DNA of 64,000 bases, taken from positions 186,001-250,000 of the forward strand of contig CANEZL010000001.1 of NCBI GenBank assembly GCA_947444195.1. The letters run 5' to 3'. Positions 1 through 8,721 of this stretch are shown here, in pieces. Source of the stretch: Methylobacteriaceae bacterium (GTDB lineage: Bacteria; Pseudomonadota; Alphaproteobacteria; Rhizobiales; Beijerinckiaceae). A program made the position numbers and the translations under genes. Each line of letters opens with the position of its first letter. Positions within the stretch are counted from its first letter, which is position 1. The notes beneath the pieces are model-generated. The model did no database searches, was not told the DNA's origin, and saw only the letters and a program-made list of their open reading frames with translations.

Positions 1-1
1 G

Positions 2-436
2 GCGCTCGTCGCGCTCCAGGAGCTCGTCCAGCGCTACCCGACCTCGGAATACGCCGCCGACGCCAAGGCCAAGATCCAGATCACCCGCGACCAGCTCGCC
101 GGCAAGGAGATGGAGGTCGGCCGCTTCTACCTCGAGAAGCGCAACTTTCCGGCCGCGATCAACCGCTTCCGCGACGTGGTCGCCAAGTACCAGACCACCC
201 GCCACGCCGAGGAAGCGCTCATGCGCCTCACCGAGGCCTACATGGCGCTCGGCATCACGGGCGAGGCCCAGAACTCGGCGGCGGTGCTGGGTCACAACTT
301 CCCCGACAGCCCCTGGTACAAGGACGCGCACGCGCTCCTGCAGACCGGCGGCCTCCAGCCGCGCGAGGAGAAGTCTTCCTTCCTGAGCAAGATCTACAGC
401 TCGGTGATGGGCCGCAAGACCGCCTCGGCCGAGTAA
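2..436 (+). CDS. bamD: Outer membrane assembly lipoprotein BamD, C-terminal part
   Basis: This is the last 144 or so residues of a gene that begins outside the window; the frame is open from base 2 to the TAA at 434-436. It is made of helical TPR-like repeats, with segments such as LVQRYPTSEYAADAK and FPDSPWYKDAHALL, the YP-S-Y-x-x-A pattern of BamD. BamD is a lipoprotein partner of BamA in inserting beta-barrel proteins into the outer membrane. The lipobox is not visible because the N-terminus is missing. In alphaproteobacteria bamD commonly sits next to recN, as here. A generic TPR protein is the alternative, but length, repeat type and neighbour agree with BamD. Confidence 0.8.
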   Translation, partial: ALVALQELVQRYPTSEYAADAKAKIQITRDQLAGKEMEVGRFYLEKRNFPAAINRFRDVVAKYQTTRHAEEALMRLTEAYMALGITGEAQNSAAVLGHNFPDSPWYKDAHALLQTGGLQPREEKSSFLSKIYSSVMGRKTASAE

Positions 437-930
437 GGACGCCCGCCGACACGACGAAGACATGGGCCGTGCCCGATCCGAGCGATCGGGCACGGCCTTC
501 GGCGTCGAAGATGGCCGCAGCTTCACGGTGGCCTGCAACCGGCGACTGCCCGCCTTCGGAGCGAGGTATCCGCTCCTCGAACGCCCTTCAGCCTGCCGCC
601 GATGAGCGTGCGCCGCCGCCTCGGCATGCGCCGCACCGATCGGGCTTGATGCCGGAATCACGCCAGCGCGCAGCCGGGGCACCGCGCGACCTTCGGCGCT
701 CTCTGCGGCGGTTCGCCGGACAACGCGGCGATCGACGGCGCCCCTGCGTGATGACTTCGCCCGCGCCGCGTCAAGCCTCCTGAGACCGCCGACCGCGTGC
801 CCCTCGTCGCCTGGGCGAGATGCGACCGATGCGTCGGCGCGGCGCGTATTTTCGGCGTGAACTCGCGCGCCCTTCGGGCTAAACGACCACACCCGCGACC
901 CGGGCGCAGTACAGGGAAACGTGTCCCAGC
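437..930. other. Intergenic region bamD-recN
   Basis: About 490 bases without a convincing gene. It holds the perfect hairpin at 465-497 just after bamD. The open frames that cross it are shadows with arginine- and proline-rich composition. The recN promoter should lie in the last 100 bases, but I see no clear LexA box (paired GTTC or GAAC seven bases apart) there. Confidence 0.6.
465..497 (+). terminator. Perfect 14-bp hairpin after bamD
   Basis: The arms GGCCGTGCCCGATC (465-478) and its exact complement (484-497) flank a 5-base loop, 28 bases after the bamD stop. There is no real T-run after it, so it is a GC-rich terminator or mRNA-end stabiliser rather than a textbook intrinsic terminator. 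Confidence 0.6.
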
Positions 931-2604
931 ATGCTCGTGCAGCTTGCGATCCGCGACATCGTACTGATCGACAAGCTCGAGCTGAACTTCCGCGACGGGC
1001 TGAGCGTCCTCACCGGCGAGACCGGTGCGGGCAAGTCGATCCTCCTCGACGCCTTCGCCCTCGCCCTCGGCGGGCGCGGGGACGGGCGGCTCGTGCGCCA
1101 CGGCGAGAGCCAGGGCAGCATCACCGCGGTGTTCGACGCCCCCCTCGACCATCCCGCCCGCCGCATCGCCGCCGAGGCGGAGATCGACACGGAAGGCGAC
1201 CTGATCCTGCGGCGCACGCAGATGGCCGACGGGCGCACCCGCGCCTTCGTCAACGACCAGCCCGTGGGCGTGCAGGTGCTGCGGGCCATCGGCGCGGCGC
1301 TGGTGGAGATCCACGGCCAGCACGACGACCGGGCCCTGGCCGATGCGGGCACCCACCGGGCGATCCTCGACGCCTTCGGCAGCCTGCACGGGCCCCTCGC
1401 CGCGGTCGCGGACGCCGCCCGCCGGGTGCGCGCCGCCCGCACCGCCCTCGACCAGCAGCGCGCCCGCGTCGAGGCCGCGCGCAAAGAGGTCGATTTCCTG
1501 CGCCACGCGGTGGAGGAACTCGGCGAGCTCGATCCCAAGCCCGGCGAGGAGGCGAGCCTCGCCGAGCGCCGCACCGTGATGCAGCAGAGCGAGAAGGTCG
1601 CCCGCGACCTGAACGAGGCCCTCGACGCGGTCGGCGGCCCCCATTCCGGGGTGCCCCATCTCTCGGCCGCCGTGCGCAGGCTGGAGCGCCGGGCGGCGCA
1701 GCTGCCGGCCCTGGTCGATCCCTGCGTGGCCGCCCTCGATGCCGCCCTCGTCGCCCTCGACGAGGCCCGCGCCGTCCTCGACGCGGCGGTGGCGGAGACC
1801 GAGTTCGACCCGCGCGAGCTGGAACGGGTGGAGGAGCGGCTCTTCGCCCTGCGCGCCGCCGCGCGCAAATACGACGTGGCCGCCGACGACCTCGCCGCCC
1901 TGCGCGAGCGCTATGCCGGCGACGTCGCCGCCATCGATGCCGGCGAGGAGGCCCTCACCGGCCTGGAACAGGCCCTGTCGGAGGCCGAGCGGCGCTATGC
2001 GGGCGCGGCCGAGAAGCTCGCGGCCGGCCGGCGCAGGGCGGCCAAGCATCTCGACGCCGCGGTGAAGGCCGAGTTGCCGCCGCTGAAGCTGGAGCGCGCC
2101 CGCTTCATCACCGAGATCGCCACCGATCCGGACTCGCGCGACGCCGCCGGCACGGAGCGGGTGGAGTTCTGGGCACAGACCAATCCCGGGACCCGGCCGG
2201 GGCCGATGATGAAGGTCGCCTCGGGCGGCGAGCTCTCGCGCTTCATGCTGGCCCTGAAGGTGGTGCTCGCCGACAAGGGTTCGGCCCCGACCCTGATCTT
2301 CGACGAGATCGACACCGGCGTCGGCGGCGCGGTGGCCGACGCCATCGGCGCGCGCCTCGCCCGCCTCTCGGCCACCGTGCAGGTGGTCTGCGTCACCCAC
2401 GCCCCGCAGGTGGCGGCGCGCGCGCAGACGCATTTCCTGATCAGCAAGGCCCCCGTGAAGGGGGGCGACCGCGTCGCCACCCGCGTCGCCGCCCTGCCGG
2501 AGCCGGCGCGGCGGGAGGAGATCGCGCGGATGCTGGCCGGCGCCCAGGTCACCGACGAGGCGCGGGCGGCCGCCGCGAGCCTCCTGCAGGCCGCCGGCGC
2601 GTAG
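931..2604 (+). CDS. recN: DNA repair ATPase RecN
   Basis: A 557-residue SMC-like ATPase acting in recombinational repair of double-strand breaks, of normal length for RecN. Walker A is GETGAGKS at residues 29-36. The middle, about 150-370, is a coiled-coil arm rich in Ala, Glu and Arg. The C-terminal half carries the signature ASGGELSRFML and the Walker B segment LIFDEIDTGVGG, followed by the VCVTHAPQVAA switch histidine region. The ATG at 931 begins MLVQLAIRDIVLID, the usual RecN N-terminus. It stands alone between a 490-base gap and a NepR-like gene. Confidence 0.95.
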   Translation: MLVQLAIRDIVLIDKLELNFRDGLSVLTGETGAGKSILLDAFALALGGRGDGRLVRHGESQGSITAVFDAPLDHPARRIAAEAEIDTEGDLILRRTQMADGRTRAFVNDQPVGVQVLRAIGAALVEIHGQHDDRALADAGTHRAILDAFGSLHGPLAAVADAARRVRAARTALDQQRARVEAARKEVDFLRHAVEELGELDPKPGEEASLAERRTVMQQSEKVARDLNEALDAVGGPHSGVPHLSAAVRRLERRAAQLPALVDPCVAALDAALVALDEARAVLDAAVAETEFDPRELERVEERLFALRAAARKYDVAADDLAALRERYAGDVAAIDAGEEALTGLEQALSEAERRYAGAAEKLAAGRRRAAKHLDAAVKAELPPLKLERARFITEIATDPDSRDAAGTERVEFWAQTNPGTRPGPMMKVASGGELSRFMLALKVVLADKGSAPTLIFDEIDTGVGGAVADAIGARLARLSATVQVVCVTHAPQVAARAQTHFLISKAPVKGGDRVATRVAALPEPARREEIARMLAGAQVTDEARAAAASLLQAAGA

Positions 2605-2738
2605 GGGCGCGACATGCCACCGCAGCGGGCTCCCAGGCGGCGGTCCGCGGCGCGCGGTTTACCCTTCCTTAACCACGCCGAACCCAGATTCTGCACGGAT
2701 AACGGATCGGTAGGACTGCGTAGCGTCAGGGGAACAGG

Positions 2739-2942
2739 ATGAACCGCGCGGCCATCGGAATGGAACAGGGCATCCGCGCCCCGGGACAGAGCCACGCGGA
2801 GGCCGTCGATACCCGCGGTCTCGGCGAGACCCTGCGCTCTCTCTACGAGGCGAGCATCGACAAGCAGCCGATCCCCGACTGCCAGGTCGACCTCATCCTG
2901 AAGCTGCGCCGCAAGGAGCGGGACCAGCGCCGGGCGAACTGA
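2739..2942 (+). CDS. NepR-like anti-sigma factor, small orphan
   Basis: A 67-residue protein whose central segment GLGETLRSLYEASIDKQPIPD resembles the two-helix core of NepR proteins (L-G-x-x-L-R-x-x-Y, then a V/I-P-D turn and an amphipathic helix). NepR binds the general stress sigma factor EcfG and is titrated by PhyR in alphaproteobacteria. Neither phyR nor ecfG is near, so this would be an orphan paralogue. The ATG is preceded by AGGGGAACAGG, a plausible ribosome binding site. The assignment rests on a short motif. Confidence 0.5.
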   Translation: MNRAAIGMEQGIRAPGQSHAEAVDTRGLGETLRSLYEASIDKQPIPDCQVDLILKLRRKERDQRRAN

Positions 2943-2989
2943 CCCGGACGCGCCGGGCGCGGCGAATCGATTCGCGCGGGCCTGGGTCC

Positions 2990-3340
2990 TCACCAGCGCC
3001 GGGCGCCGGGGGCCCGGCGGTATTCCACAGCCCTGAGCCGCGTCATCAGCCGGTCGAGCCGGGCCAGCAACTCGGCCTCGTCATGCACGGCCTGGTCGGA
3101 GTCGCCGGGCTCGGTGCTGAAGCGCTGCCGGGCCTGCGCCAGGCTGAGCGCGCGCTCCAAGGCCTCCCGCTCCCCGTGCAGGGCCAGGAATTCGTCGTCT
3201 GCGGAGCCGGTTTCCCGCACCGCCGGGTCGGATACCGGGTCGGTCACGCCCTCTCGCTCCCGTTCCTCGGGCCGCCGGAGCCGGCGGCAGGCGGAGGAGA
3301 AACGCGCGGAGTCCCGCGACCGTGCCATCGCGCCGGCCAC
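2990..3340 (-). CDS. Hypothetical protein, helical C-terminus
   Basis: A 116-residue frame on the minus strand. The first 50 residues are Arg-rich and low in complexity; residues 50-105 form a predicted helix-turn-helix-like hairpin of helices with heptad leucines (DDEFLALHGEREALERAL, then ELLARLDRLMTRLRAVEYR). No family recognised. Two frames on the plus strand overlap it but look less protein-like. It is divergent from pstS, so its promoter shares the region with the Pho box. The start may be the second Met five codons in. Confidence 0.45.
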   Translation of the reverse strand: MAGAMARSRDSARFSSACRRLRRPEEREREGVTDPVSDPAVRETGSADDEFLALHGEREALERALSLAQARQRFSTEPGDSDQAVHDEAELLARLDRLMTRLRAVEYRRAPGARRW

Positions 3341-3368
3341 CGCGCCTGCAACCCTCGCGTGCAGGGCC

Positions 3369-3397
3369 GTGTCATCCAGCCGTCACATCGGTGTCAT
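3369..3397 (+). promoter_or_regulatory. Pho box (PhoB site), three repeats, upstream of pstS
   Basis: Three heptamers GTGTCAT (3369-3375), CCGTCAC (3380-3386) and GTGTCAT (3391-3397) sit exactly 11 bases apart, matching the known PhoB target of CTGTCAT-type direct repeats with 4-base AT-rich spacers. The pstS start is 118 bases further on. PhoB is encoded at the end of the same cluster, so this should be the phosphate-starvation switch for pst. Confidence 0.85.
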
Positions 3398-3515
3398 AGG
3401 GCCGCAAGCGCCGGCGCTTAGAGGCGCTTCCGGACGGTTCGACCGGCCGAAGCCCTAAGCCGGCAAGGCCGGACACGGCCCGCGCCACGTCCACCCGGCG
3501 TTAACGGAGATCCCT

Positions 3516-4556
3516 GTGAAGCCTTTCACCTACGCGCTCGCCCTCGGCCTCGCGACGGCCCAGCTCGTCCTGCCGGCCCGCGCCGCCGACATCACCGGCG
3601 CCGGAGCGACGTTCCCGTTCCCCGTCTACTCCAAGTGGGCCGAGGCCTACCGCAAGGAGACCGGCAACGGTCTGAACTACCAGTCGATCGGCTCGGGCGG
3701 CGGCATCAAGCAGATCCAGGCCAAGACGGTCGATTTCGGCGCCACCGACGCGCCGCTGAAGGGCCCCGCCCTCGAGAAGGACGGCCTCGTCCAGTTCCCC
3801 ACCGTCATGGGCGGCGTCGTCACCGTGGTGAACATCCCCGGCGTCGAGCCGGGCAAGCTGAAGCTCACCGGCGAGCTCATCGCCGACATCTACGCGGGCA
3901 AGATCACCAAGTGGTCCGACCCGAAGATCGCCGCCATCAACGAGGGCCTGAAGCTCCCCGACGCGACGATCACCCCGGTCTACCGCTCGGACGCCTCGGG
4001 CACGACCAACATCTTCACCACCTACCTCACCCAGGTCTCCGAGCCCTGGAAGAAGGAGTTCGGTGCCGCCACCACCATCTCCTGGCCGGCCGGCCAGGGC
4101 GGCAAGGGCAACGAGGGCGTGACCGCCACCGTCAAGCAGGTCCCGAACTCCATCGGCTACGTCGAGTCGGCCTACGCCAAGCAGAACAAGCTCAGCTACA
4201 CGCTGATCAAGAACAAGGCCGGCAAGTTCCCGCAGCCGGACGACAAGGCGTTCCAGGCCGCCGCCGCCAGCGCCGACTGGAAGGCCGCCCCGGGCTTCGG
4301 CATCTCGCTGACCGATCAGGCCGGCGACGATGCCTGGCCGATCACCGCCGCCACCTTCATCCTCGTCCACAAGGAGGCGGCCGACGCCGCCAAGACCGGT
4401 GAAGTGCTGAAGTTCTTCAACTGGGCCTACAAGAACGGGGACAAGATGGCCACGGAGCTCGACTACGTGCCGCTCCCCGACAAGGTCGTCACCGAGATCC
4501 ACCAGGAGTGGAAGAACGTGAAGGGCAAGGACGGCAAGCCCGTCTTCAACATGTGA
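3516..4556 (+). CDS. pstS: Periplasmic phosphate-binding protein PstS
   Basis: A 346-residue substrate-binding protein that delivers phosphate to the PstCAB importer. A signal peptide covers residues 1-24 (MKPFTYALALGLATAQLVLP, cleavage near ARA-ADIT). The mature protein opens with ITGAGATFPFPVYSKWAEAY and contains SIGSGGGIKQI, DFGATDAPLK and YRSDASGTTNIFTTYL, which are the phosphate-contacting loops of PstS. Downstream GQGGKGNEGV is also typical. It is first in the pst cluster behind a Pho box, and a hairpin after it would allow higher pstS expression than the membrane genes. Confidence 0.96.
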   Translation: MKPFTYALALGLATAQLVLPARAADITGAGATFPFPVYSKWAEAYRKETGNGLNYQSIGSGGGIKQIQAKTVDFGATDAPLKGPALEKDGLVQFPTVMGGVVTVVNIPGVEPGKLKLTGELIADIYAGKITKWSDPKIAAINEGLKLPDATITPVYRSDASGTTNIFTTYLTQVSEPWKKEFGAATTISWPAGQGGKGNEGVTATVKQVPNSIGYVESAYAKQNKLSYTLIKNKAGKFPQPDDKAFQAAAASADWKAAPGFGISLTDQAGDDAWPITAATFILVHKEAADAAKTGEVLKFFNWAYKNGDKMATELDYVPLPDKVVTEIHQEWKNVKGKDGKPVFNM

Positions 4557-4580
4557 GCTGAGCCCGCGGCTCGAGAGACC

Positions 4581-4605
4581 GGGACGGCGCCTCGGGCGCC
4601 GTCCC
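4581..4605 (+). terminator. Hairpin between pstS and pstC
   Basis: Arms GGGACGGCGCC (4581-4591) and GGCGCCGTCCC (4595-4605) pair perfectly around a TCG loop, 24 bases after the pstS stop. There is no T-run. It probably causes partial termination or protects the pstS message 3' end, a common arrangement for binding-protein genes. Confidence 0.6.
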
Positions 4606-4735
4606 ACCCCACCGACGAAATCCCTCCGACGGCGAAGCCCGGCGCCCCGCGCCGCGGCGCGGTCGACCGCGAGACGTGCCCTCGCATCGATCTCGCCCGC
4701 GCGCTAAACGCCCAACCCGGTGAAGAGAACCGCGG

Positions 4736-5710
4736 ATGACCGCCTTGACAGACCAGATCGCGTTGACCGCGTCGCAGCCCGCGACCCGTCGAGGACCGAG
4801 CAAGGGCGGCGACGCCGTGTTCAGGGCCGCCGCCTACGGCTCGGCCCTGCTGGTCCTCTTCGTGCTCGCCGGCATCCTCGGATCGATCATCTACGGCGGC
4901 TGGCCCGCCTTCCGCGAGTTCGGCTTCGGCTTCCTCACGTCGAGCGCCTGGAACATCGGCACCGAGCAGTACGGCGCCCTCGTGGCGGTGACGGGCACGC
5001 TGGCCTCGGCCCTGCTCGCCCTGCTCATCGGCGTGCCGATCTCGCTCGGCATCGCCGTCTACCTCACGCAGCTCTGTCCCGGCTGGGCGCGCAAGCCCGT
5101 CGGCATGACGATCGAGCTGCTCGCCTCGGTGCCGAGCATCATCTACGGCATGTGGGGCCTGTTCATCTTCGCGCCCCTGTTCGCCCGCTTCGTGCAGGTG
5201 CCGGTCTCCAACCTCGTGGAGGGGATGCCGGTGGTCGGGACCCTGCTCTACGCCCGCGTGCCCTCGGGCGTCGGCGTGCTCACCGCCGGCATCATCCTGG
5301 CGATCATGATCGTGCCCTTCGTGGCCTCGATCGCCCGCGACATGCTGGACCAGATCCCTACCGTGCTGCGCGAGAGCGCCTACGGCATCGGCTGCACCAC
5401 CTGGGAGGTGGTCCGCCACGTCCTCGTGCCGCAGGCCTCGGTCTCGATCATCGGCGCGATCATGCTGGGCCTCGGCCGCGCGCTCGGCGAGACCATGGCG
5501 GTCACCTTCGTGATCGGCAACGCCAACCGCCTGTCGGCCTCGGTCTTCGACCCGGGCTCGACCATCGCCTCGCGGATCGCCAACGAGTTCAACGAGGCCG
5601 ACGGCATGCAGCTCAACGCGCTCATGGCGCTGGGCTGCATCCTCTTCGTCATCACCTTCATCGTCCTCATCATCGCCCGCCTTCTGACGCGGCGGGTGAA
5701 GGCTGCCTGA
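4736..5710 (+). CDS. pstC: Phosphate ABC transporter permease PstC
   Basis: A 324-residue inner-membrane permease with about six transmembrane segments. The first lies near residues 33-57 ([20 protein letters not shown]). The ABC-permease EAA loop appears as [23 protein letters not shown], and [20 protein letters not shown] is the strongly conserved PstC/PstA signature. It forms the channel heterodimer with PstA, whose gene starts 10 bases after its stop. Confidence 0.95.
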   Translation: MTALTDQIALTASQPATRRGPSKGGDAVFRAAAYGSALLVLFVLAGILGSIIYGGWPAFREFGFGFLTSSAWNIGTEQYGALVAVTGTLASALLALLIGVPISLGIAVYLTQLCPGWARKPVGMTIELLASVPSIIYGMWGLFIFAPLFARFVQVPVSNLVEGMPVVGTLLYARVPSGVGVLTAGIILAIMIVPFVASIARDMLDQIPTVLRESAYGIGCTTWEVVRHVLVPQASVSIIGAIMLGLGRALGETMAVTFVIGNANRLSASVFDPGSTIASRIANEFNEADGMQLNALMALGCILFVITFIVLIIARLLTRRVKAA

Positions 5711-5720
5711 GGAGCCCACG

Positions 5721-6614
5721 ATGGACGCCGCCAACCCGATGACCGCCGCCCCCCCGCTGGCCCAGCGCAGCCGCGTGCGGCCCTCCCGCCGCACCGCCGA
5801 CCGGGTGCTGCGCACCGCCTGCCTGCTCGCCACGCTGCTCGGCGCCGTGGTGCTCGGCTCGATCCTGCTGATGCTGATCGTCGAGGGCCTGCGCGGCCTC
5901 TCGCCGGCGCTGTTCACCCACCCGACCCCGGGCCCCGGCAGCGAGGGCGGCGGCATCGCCAACGCCATTCTCGGCAGCCTCGTGCTCACCACCATCGGCA
6001 TCGTCGTCGCCACGCCCATCGGCGTGATGGCCGGCACCTTCCTCGCCGAGTACGGCCGAACCTCGAAACTCGCGGACGTGATCCGCTTCCTCAACGACAT
6101 CCTGCTCTCGGCGCCCTCCATCCTGATCGGCCTGTTCGTCTACACCTTGATGGTGCGGCCGATGGGGACCTATTCGGGCTGGGCCGGCGGCGTGGCGCTC
6201 GCCATCATCGCGACGCCGGTGATCGTGCGCACCACCGAGGACATGCTCCGCCTCGTGCCGGGGACCCTGCGCGAGGCCGGCGCGGCGCTCGGTGCGCCCG
6301 CCTCCATCGTGATCCGCAGCGTGACTTGGCGGGCGGCCTCGGCCGGCATCGTCACCGGCGTCATCCTGGCGCTGGCCCGCATCGCCGGCGAGACCGCGCC
6401 GCTGCTCTTCACCGCGCTCAACAACAACAGCTGGTTCAACGCCAACCTGATGGGCGGCATCGCGAACCTGCCGGTGATGATCTACCAGTTCGCGCTCTCG
6501 CCCTATCCCAACTGGCAGCAGCTCGCCTGGGCCGGCGCCCTCCTGATCACCGTGACCATCCTCGCCCTGTCGGTCATCGCCCGCGTGGTGATCAAGCCGC
6601 AGCGCGCCCGCTAG
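5721..6614 (+). CDS. pstA: Phosphate ABC transporter permease PstA
   Basis: A 297-residue permease, partner of PstC. Six hydrophobic segments are visible, starting with [20 protein letters not shown]. The conserved blocks [47 protein letters not shown] and [17 protein letters not shown] are those of PstA. It lies 10 bases behind pstC, so the two are co-translated. Unusually, 236 bases with a hairpin and a repeat separate it from pstB. Confidence 0.95.
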   Translation: MDAANPMTAAPPLAQRSRVRPSRRTADRVLRTACLLATLLGAVVLGSILLMLIVEGLRGLSPALFTHPTPGPGSEGGGIANAILGSLVLTTIGIVVATPIGVMAGTFLAEYGRTSKLADVIRFLNDILLSAPSILIGLFVYTLMVRPMGTYSGWAGGVALAIIATPVIVRTTEDMLRLVPGTLREAGAALGAPASIVIRSVTWRAASAGIVTGVILALARIAGETAPLLFTALNNNSWFNANLMGGIANLPVMIYQFALSPYPNWQQLAWAGALLITVTILALSVIARVVIKPQRAR

Positions 6615-6615
6615 G

Positions 6616-6659
6616 GCATCGTCCCGGAAGCCGGCCTCCGGCTTCCGGGGGGGCGATGC
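6616..6659 (+). terminator. Long hairpin after pstA
   Basis: An inner perfect stem CCCGGAAGCCGG (6623-6634) with its complement (6638-6649) around a CCT loop is extended by the outer pair GCATCG (6616-6621) and CGATGC (6654-6659). It begins two bases after the pstA stop and could terminate or process the transcript before pstB. Confidence 0.55.
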
Positions 6660-6673
6660 GCGAACGATAGCCC

Positions 6674-6745
6674 AGAGCACGATACGGAAAAGTGGAATCC
6701 GGTTTTCCGACATCATCGTGCGACCACAGAGAGATAGAGCATGCT
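6674..6745 (+). repeat. 72-bp palindromic intergenic repeat, copy A
   Basis: A 72-base element starting AGAGCACGATACGG that is repeated on the opposite strand at 30706-30777 with three differences. It folds on itself: GCACGAT pairs with ATCGTGC and CGGAAAA with TTTTCCG. Similar palindromic elements are known to be scattered in Hyphomicrobiales genomes. Here it sits between pstA and pstB. Confidence 0.85.
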
Positions 6746-6850
6746 CCGCCGGACCGGGGACCGGTCCGGCCCGGGAGCGCCCGTCAGAACAAGGGCTCGG
6801 CGCCGTCTGCGGTCGCGCACGGTCCTGAGCGATCTCGAAGGAACCCGACG

Positions 6851-7669
6851 ATGAGCAACGCCCCAGTGATCGCCAACGGCCAGACCGTCTCCGGCAGCGC
6901 CGCCGATGCGAGCGCGCCCGTCCGGATCGCGGTCAAGGATCTGAACTTCTACTACGGCTCCTTCCACGGCCTGAAGAACGTCAACCTCAACTTCCACGAC
7001 CGCCAGGTGACCGCCCTCATCGGCCCCTCGGGCTGCGGCAAGTCCACCCTGCTGCGCACCTTCAACCGGATCTACAGCCTCTATCCGGAGCAGCGCGCGG
7101 AGGGTCAGATCCTCCTCGACGGCGTGAACATCCTCGATTCCAAGGTCGACCTGAACGACCTGCGCTCGCGGGTGGGCATGGTGTTCCAGAAGCCGACCCC
7201 CTTCCCGATGTCGATCTACGACAACGTCGCCTTCGGCCTGCGCCTCTACGAGAAGCTGCCGAAGTCCGAGCTCGACGACCGCGTGGAATCGGCCCTGCGC
7301 AAGGGCGCTCTCTGGGACGAGGTGAAGGACAAGCTCAAGCAGTCCGGCATGGGCCTCTCCGGCGGCCAGCAGCAGCGCCTCTGCATCGCCCGCACCGTGG
7401 CCCAGCGCCCGGAGGTGATCCTGTTCGACGAGCCGACCTCGGCCCTCGACCCGATCTCCACCGGCCGCATCGAGGAGCTGATCGAGCAGCTGCGCAGCGA
7501 GTTCACGATCGCCATCGTCACGCACAACATGCAGCAGGCGGCCCGCATCTCGCAGTTCACCGCCTTCATGTATCTCGGCGAGCTGATCGAGTTCGGTCCG
7601 ACCAACCGCATCTTCATGAATCCCGAGAAGCGACAGACCCAGGACTACATCACCGGCCGCTTCGGCTGA
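6851..7669 (+). CDS. pstB: Phosphate ABC transporter ATPase PstB
   Basis: A 272-residue ATPase that powers phosphate import. Walker A is GPSGCGKST at residues 58-66, the Q-loop region is [19 protein letters not shown], the ABC signature is LSGGQQQRL, and Walker B is [13 protein letters not shown], followed by the switch region [14 protein letters not shown] start it at ATG 6851, preceded by AAGGAACCCGACG; the open frame runs back to 6692, but that part is the repeat and translates to unlikely sequence. The last residues [11 protein letters not shown] are the usual PstB end. Confidence 0.96.
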   Translation: MSNAPVIANGQTVSGSAADASAPVRIAVKDLNFYYGSFHGLKNVNLNFHDRQVTALIGPSGCGKSTLLRTFNRIYSLYPEQRAEGQILLDGVNILDSKVDLNDLRSRVGMVFQKPTPFPMSIYDNVAFGLRLYEKLPKSELDDRVESALRKGALWDEVKDKLKQSGMGLSGGQQQRLCIARTVAQRPEVILFDEPTSALDPISTGRIEELIEQLRSEFTIAIVTHNMQQAARISQFTAFMYLGELIEFGPTNRIFMNPEKRQTQDYITGRFG

Positions 7670-7722
7670 GGTTTCGGCGCAACGCCTCCCTCCCGACCCT
7701 CCGACGCACCGAGGATCACCCC

Positions 7723-8439
7723 ATGTCCGACCACATCGTCAGCTCCTACGACAACGACCTCGAGAACCTGCGCCGCTCGATCTCCGAGATGGGCGGCATC
7801 GCCGAGAAGATGGTCGCCGACGCCACCGACGCCCTGGTCCGGCGCGACACGGCGCTCGCCCAGAGCGTGATCGTGGCCGACAAGCGCCTCGACACCCTCC
7901 AGCACCAGATCGAGGAGCGCGCGGTGCTCCTCATCGCCAAGCGCCAGCCCCTGGCCATCGACCTGCGCGAGACCATCTCCGCGATCCGCGTCTCGGGCGA
8001 TCTCGAGCGGATCGGGGACCTCGCCAAGAACGTCGCCAAGCGCGTGGTGGCGATCAGCGATCAGGCGGTGGGCCAGAAGATCATCGTCGGCGTCAAGCAT
8101 ATGAGCGACCTCGCCCAGGCGCAGCTCAAGGACATCCTCGACGCCTACGCCGCCCGCGACATCAAATCGTCCCGGGACGTGTGGGAGCGGGACGGCGAGA
8201 TCGACGCCCTCTACAACTCCCTGTTCCGCGAGCTCCTGACCTACATGATGGAGGATCCGCGCAACATCTCGTTCTGCACGCATCTCCTCTTCTGCGCCAA
8301 GAACGTGGAGCGGATCGGCGACCACACCACCAACATCGCCGAGACGATCCAGTACCTCGTCACCGGCGAGACCCCGACCGGCGACCGTCCGAAGGACGAC
8401 GCCTCGAACTACACGACGGTGGAGCCGGCCGGCGCCTGA
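7723..8439 (+). CDS. phoU: Phosphate signalling regulator PhoU
   Basis: A 238-residue all-helical protein of two PhoU repeats. Motifs include the E-x-x-x-D metal-binding stretches in ERIGDLAKNVAKR (near residues 89-101) and ERIGDHTTNIAETIQYL near the end. PhoU represses the Pho regulon when phosphate is plentiful by linking PstSCAB to the sensor kinase PhoR. The start is ATG 7723 behind GAGGATCACCCC. It follows pstB by 53 bases. Confidence 0.95.
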   Translation: MSDHIVSSYDNDLENLRRSISEMGGIAEKMVADATDALVRRDTALAQSVIVADKRLDTLQHQIEERAVLLIAKRQPLAIDLRETISAIRVSGDLERIGDLAKNVAKRVVAISDQAVGQKIIVGVKHMSDLAQAQLKDILDAYAARDIKSSRDVWERDGEIDALYNSLFRELLTYMMEDPRNISFCTHLLFCAKNVERIGDHTTNIAETIQYLVTGETPTGDRPKDDASNYTTVEPAGA

Positions 8440-8721
8440 CGGGTGCCGACGCCGGACCTGCGCGGCCGAACGCCATCGCCGAACGCCATCGTGGCAGCCC
8501 CGGGGCCGGGGACTTCCATAACCTTGTTCGGCGCGCCCGGAGCGCCCAACCGGCATCCCCTCCGGCGCGAGACGCGGCCCCGGGGATCCCGGATCGGCCG
8601 TGCCGGTCGTCCCGCCCGGCCGCGGCCGGCACGGGGCGCGTGACGCCGCGGCCGTGCATCCTGTAGATCCTGGGGCGGCGCCGGCGCGTATCCGGGCCCC
8701 AGGTGCGTTCGGAGAACCGAC

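Noticed and set aside
850..930. LexA box for recN
   Set aside because: recN is often SOS-controlled, but no pair of GTTC or GAAC seven bases apart is present in the upstream region.
658..2433. Long minus-strand open frame opposite recN
   Set aside because: Its composition is that of an antisense GC-rich shadow (Gly, Arg, Glu, His), and RecN on the plus strand has all motifs.
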